This document shows, in pieces, positions 63,478-64,000 of a stretch of DNA of 64,000 nucleotides. The DNA lies in assembly GCF_949628265.1 (NCBI RefSeq), contig NC_088790.1, positions 12,776,545 through 12,840,544 on the forward strand, written 5' to 3'. Positions within the stretch are counted from its first letter, which is position 1, and each line of letters opens with the position of its first letter. The translations under genes were made by a program, and so were the position numbers. Source of the stretch: Cloeon dipterum (Eukaryota; Arthropoda; Insecta; Ephemeroptera; Baetidae). Below the pieces are notes generated by a model. The model had not been told where the DNA came from. It saw only the letters and a program-made list of their open reading frames with translations, and made no database searches.

Positions 63478-64000
63478 GTAACATCTGCGAGTAGTTAGGA
63501 AAAAACGATATTATTTTGTTGGACAGTACTCTCGCAAAGCGTGATTCCGCAAAAATTAAACGGGTGATTGTCTTAACGTTTCACTTTACAGTGTTGTCAG
63601 AGTATAACAACCAACCGTTTTCTGTCACAGCATGGCACAACAGCCAAAGAGTCCCAACTAAATTCGAACAAAATTTTGAAATTAAAACTTATTATGTCAT
63701 CTTCAAAGTGTAAGAGAAAGACCTGAAAAAGGAAAGGCTCGCCTTTCTACATTGCGGAAAAGTTTCAAGAGACTGATTGTGCGAGCTGAGAAGTCACAAA
63801 AAATTAAAGATATATGCGATCGAATAAACAATACAAACCGGACCAATTCCTGGAAATTGGATATCGACGAGACAATTTCTAAATCGGGCGGCAAAAGAAT
63901 TATTTTGTTTTTAAAAGATACGCCCAGAACGTGTCCCTCTCATGACAATGTCTGTCACTGACATCATCGAAGAAAAGACATAGCCCCAGATTAAACCTCA

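Noticed and set aside
1..64000. tRNA, rRNA and CRISPR features
   Set aside because: Scanning by eye for T-arm consensus motifs and regularly spaced repeats gave no candidate. A covariance-model search would be needed to exclude divergent small RNAs.

Overview
This is AT-rich nuclear DNA from an insect. The genes are intron-rich with GT-AG (and two GC-AG) introns, 2 and 9 coding exons in the two lipid-transfer genes and 44 in the largest gene. An intact insect odorant-receptor gene of the 7tm_6 type, a family confined to insects, fixes the group. The order cannot be named from sequence alone. Coding exons are clearly more GC-rich than the surrounding DNA.

Layout, left to right. (1) 1-11.7 kb is mostly non-coding AT-rich DNA. 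It holds a TATA-driven first exon of a minus-strand gene that leaves the window on the left (194-~590) and a second, weaker candidate first exon (9350-9605). (2) 11.77-14.65 kb, minus: a complete nine-exon STARD7-like START-domain gene, 479 aa. (3) 15.2-18.1 kb, plus: a PRELI/PRELID1-like gene, 217 aa, head-to-head with the previous gene across a compact shared promoter. Both products belong to families that move phospholipids to or within mitochondria. (4) 46.94-18.88 kb, minus: a complete Piezo mechanosensitive channel gene, rebuilt here as 44 coding exons and 2774 aa. Every exon junction keeps the reading frame. Its 3' end faces the 3' end of the PRELI gene. (5) 42.33-44.12 kb, minus: a complete seven-exon odorant receptor, 402 aa, nested on the same strand inside the 8.0 kb first coding intron of Piezo. 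A short ORF with a lipid-kinase-like motif (44.96-45.20 kb) lies in the same intron. (6) 49.2-64 kb has no confident protein-coding gene. It holds a 1358-bp non-autonomous hAT transposon with a perfect 8-bp target duplication, long AT and CA microsatellites, and several GC-rich stretches ending in good splice donors. These look like leader or first exons of a plus-strand gene continuing to the right.

All gene models were made by hand from splice signals, reading frame and family resemblance. Splice coordinates should be good to a base or two, but no database search was run.
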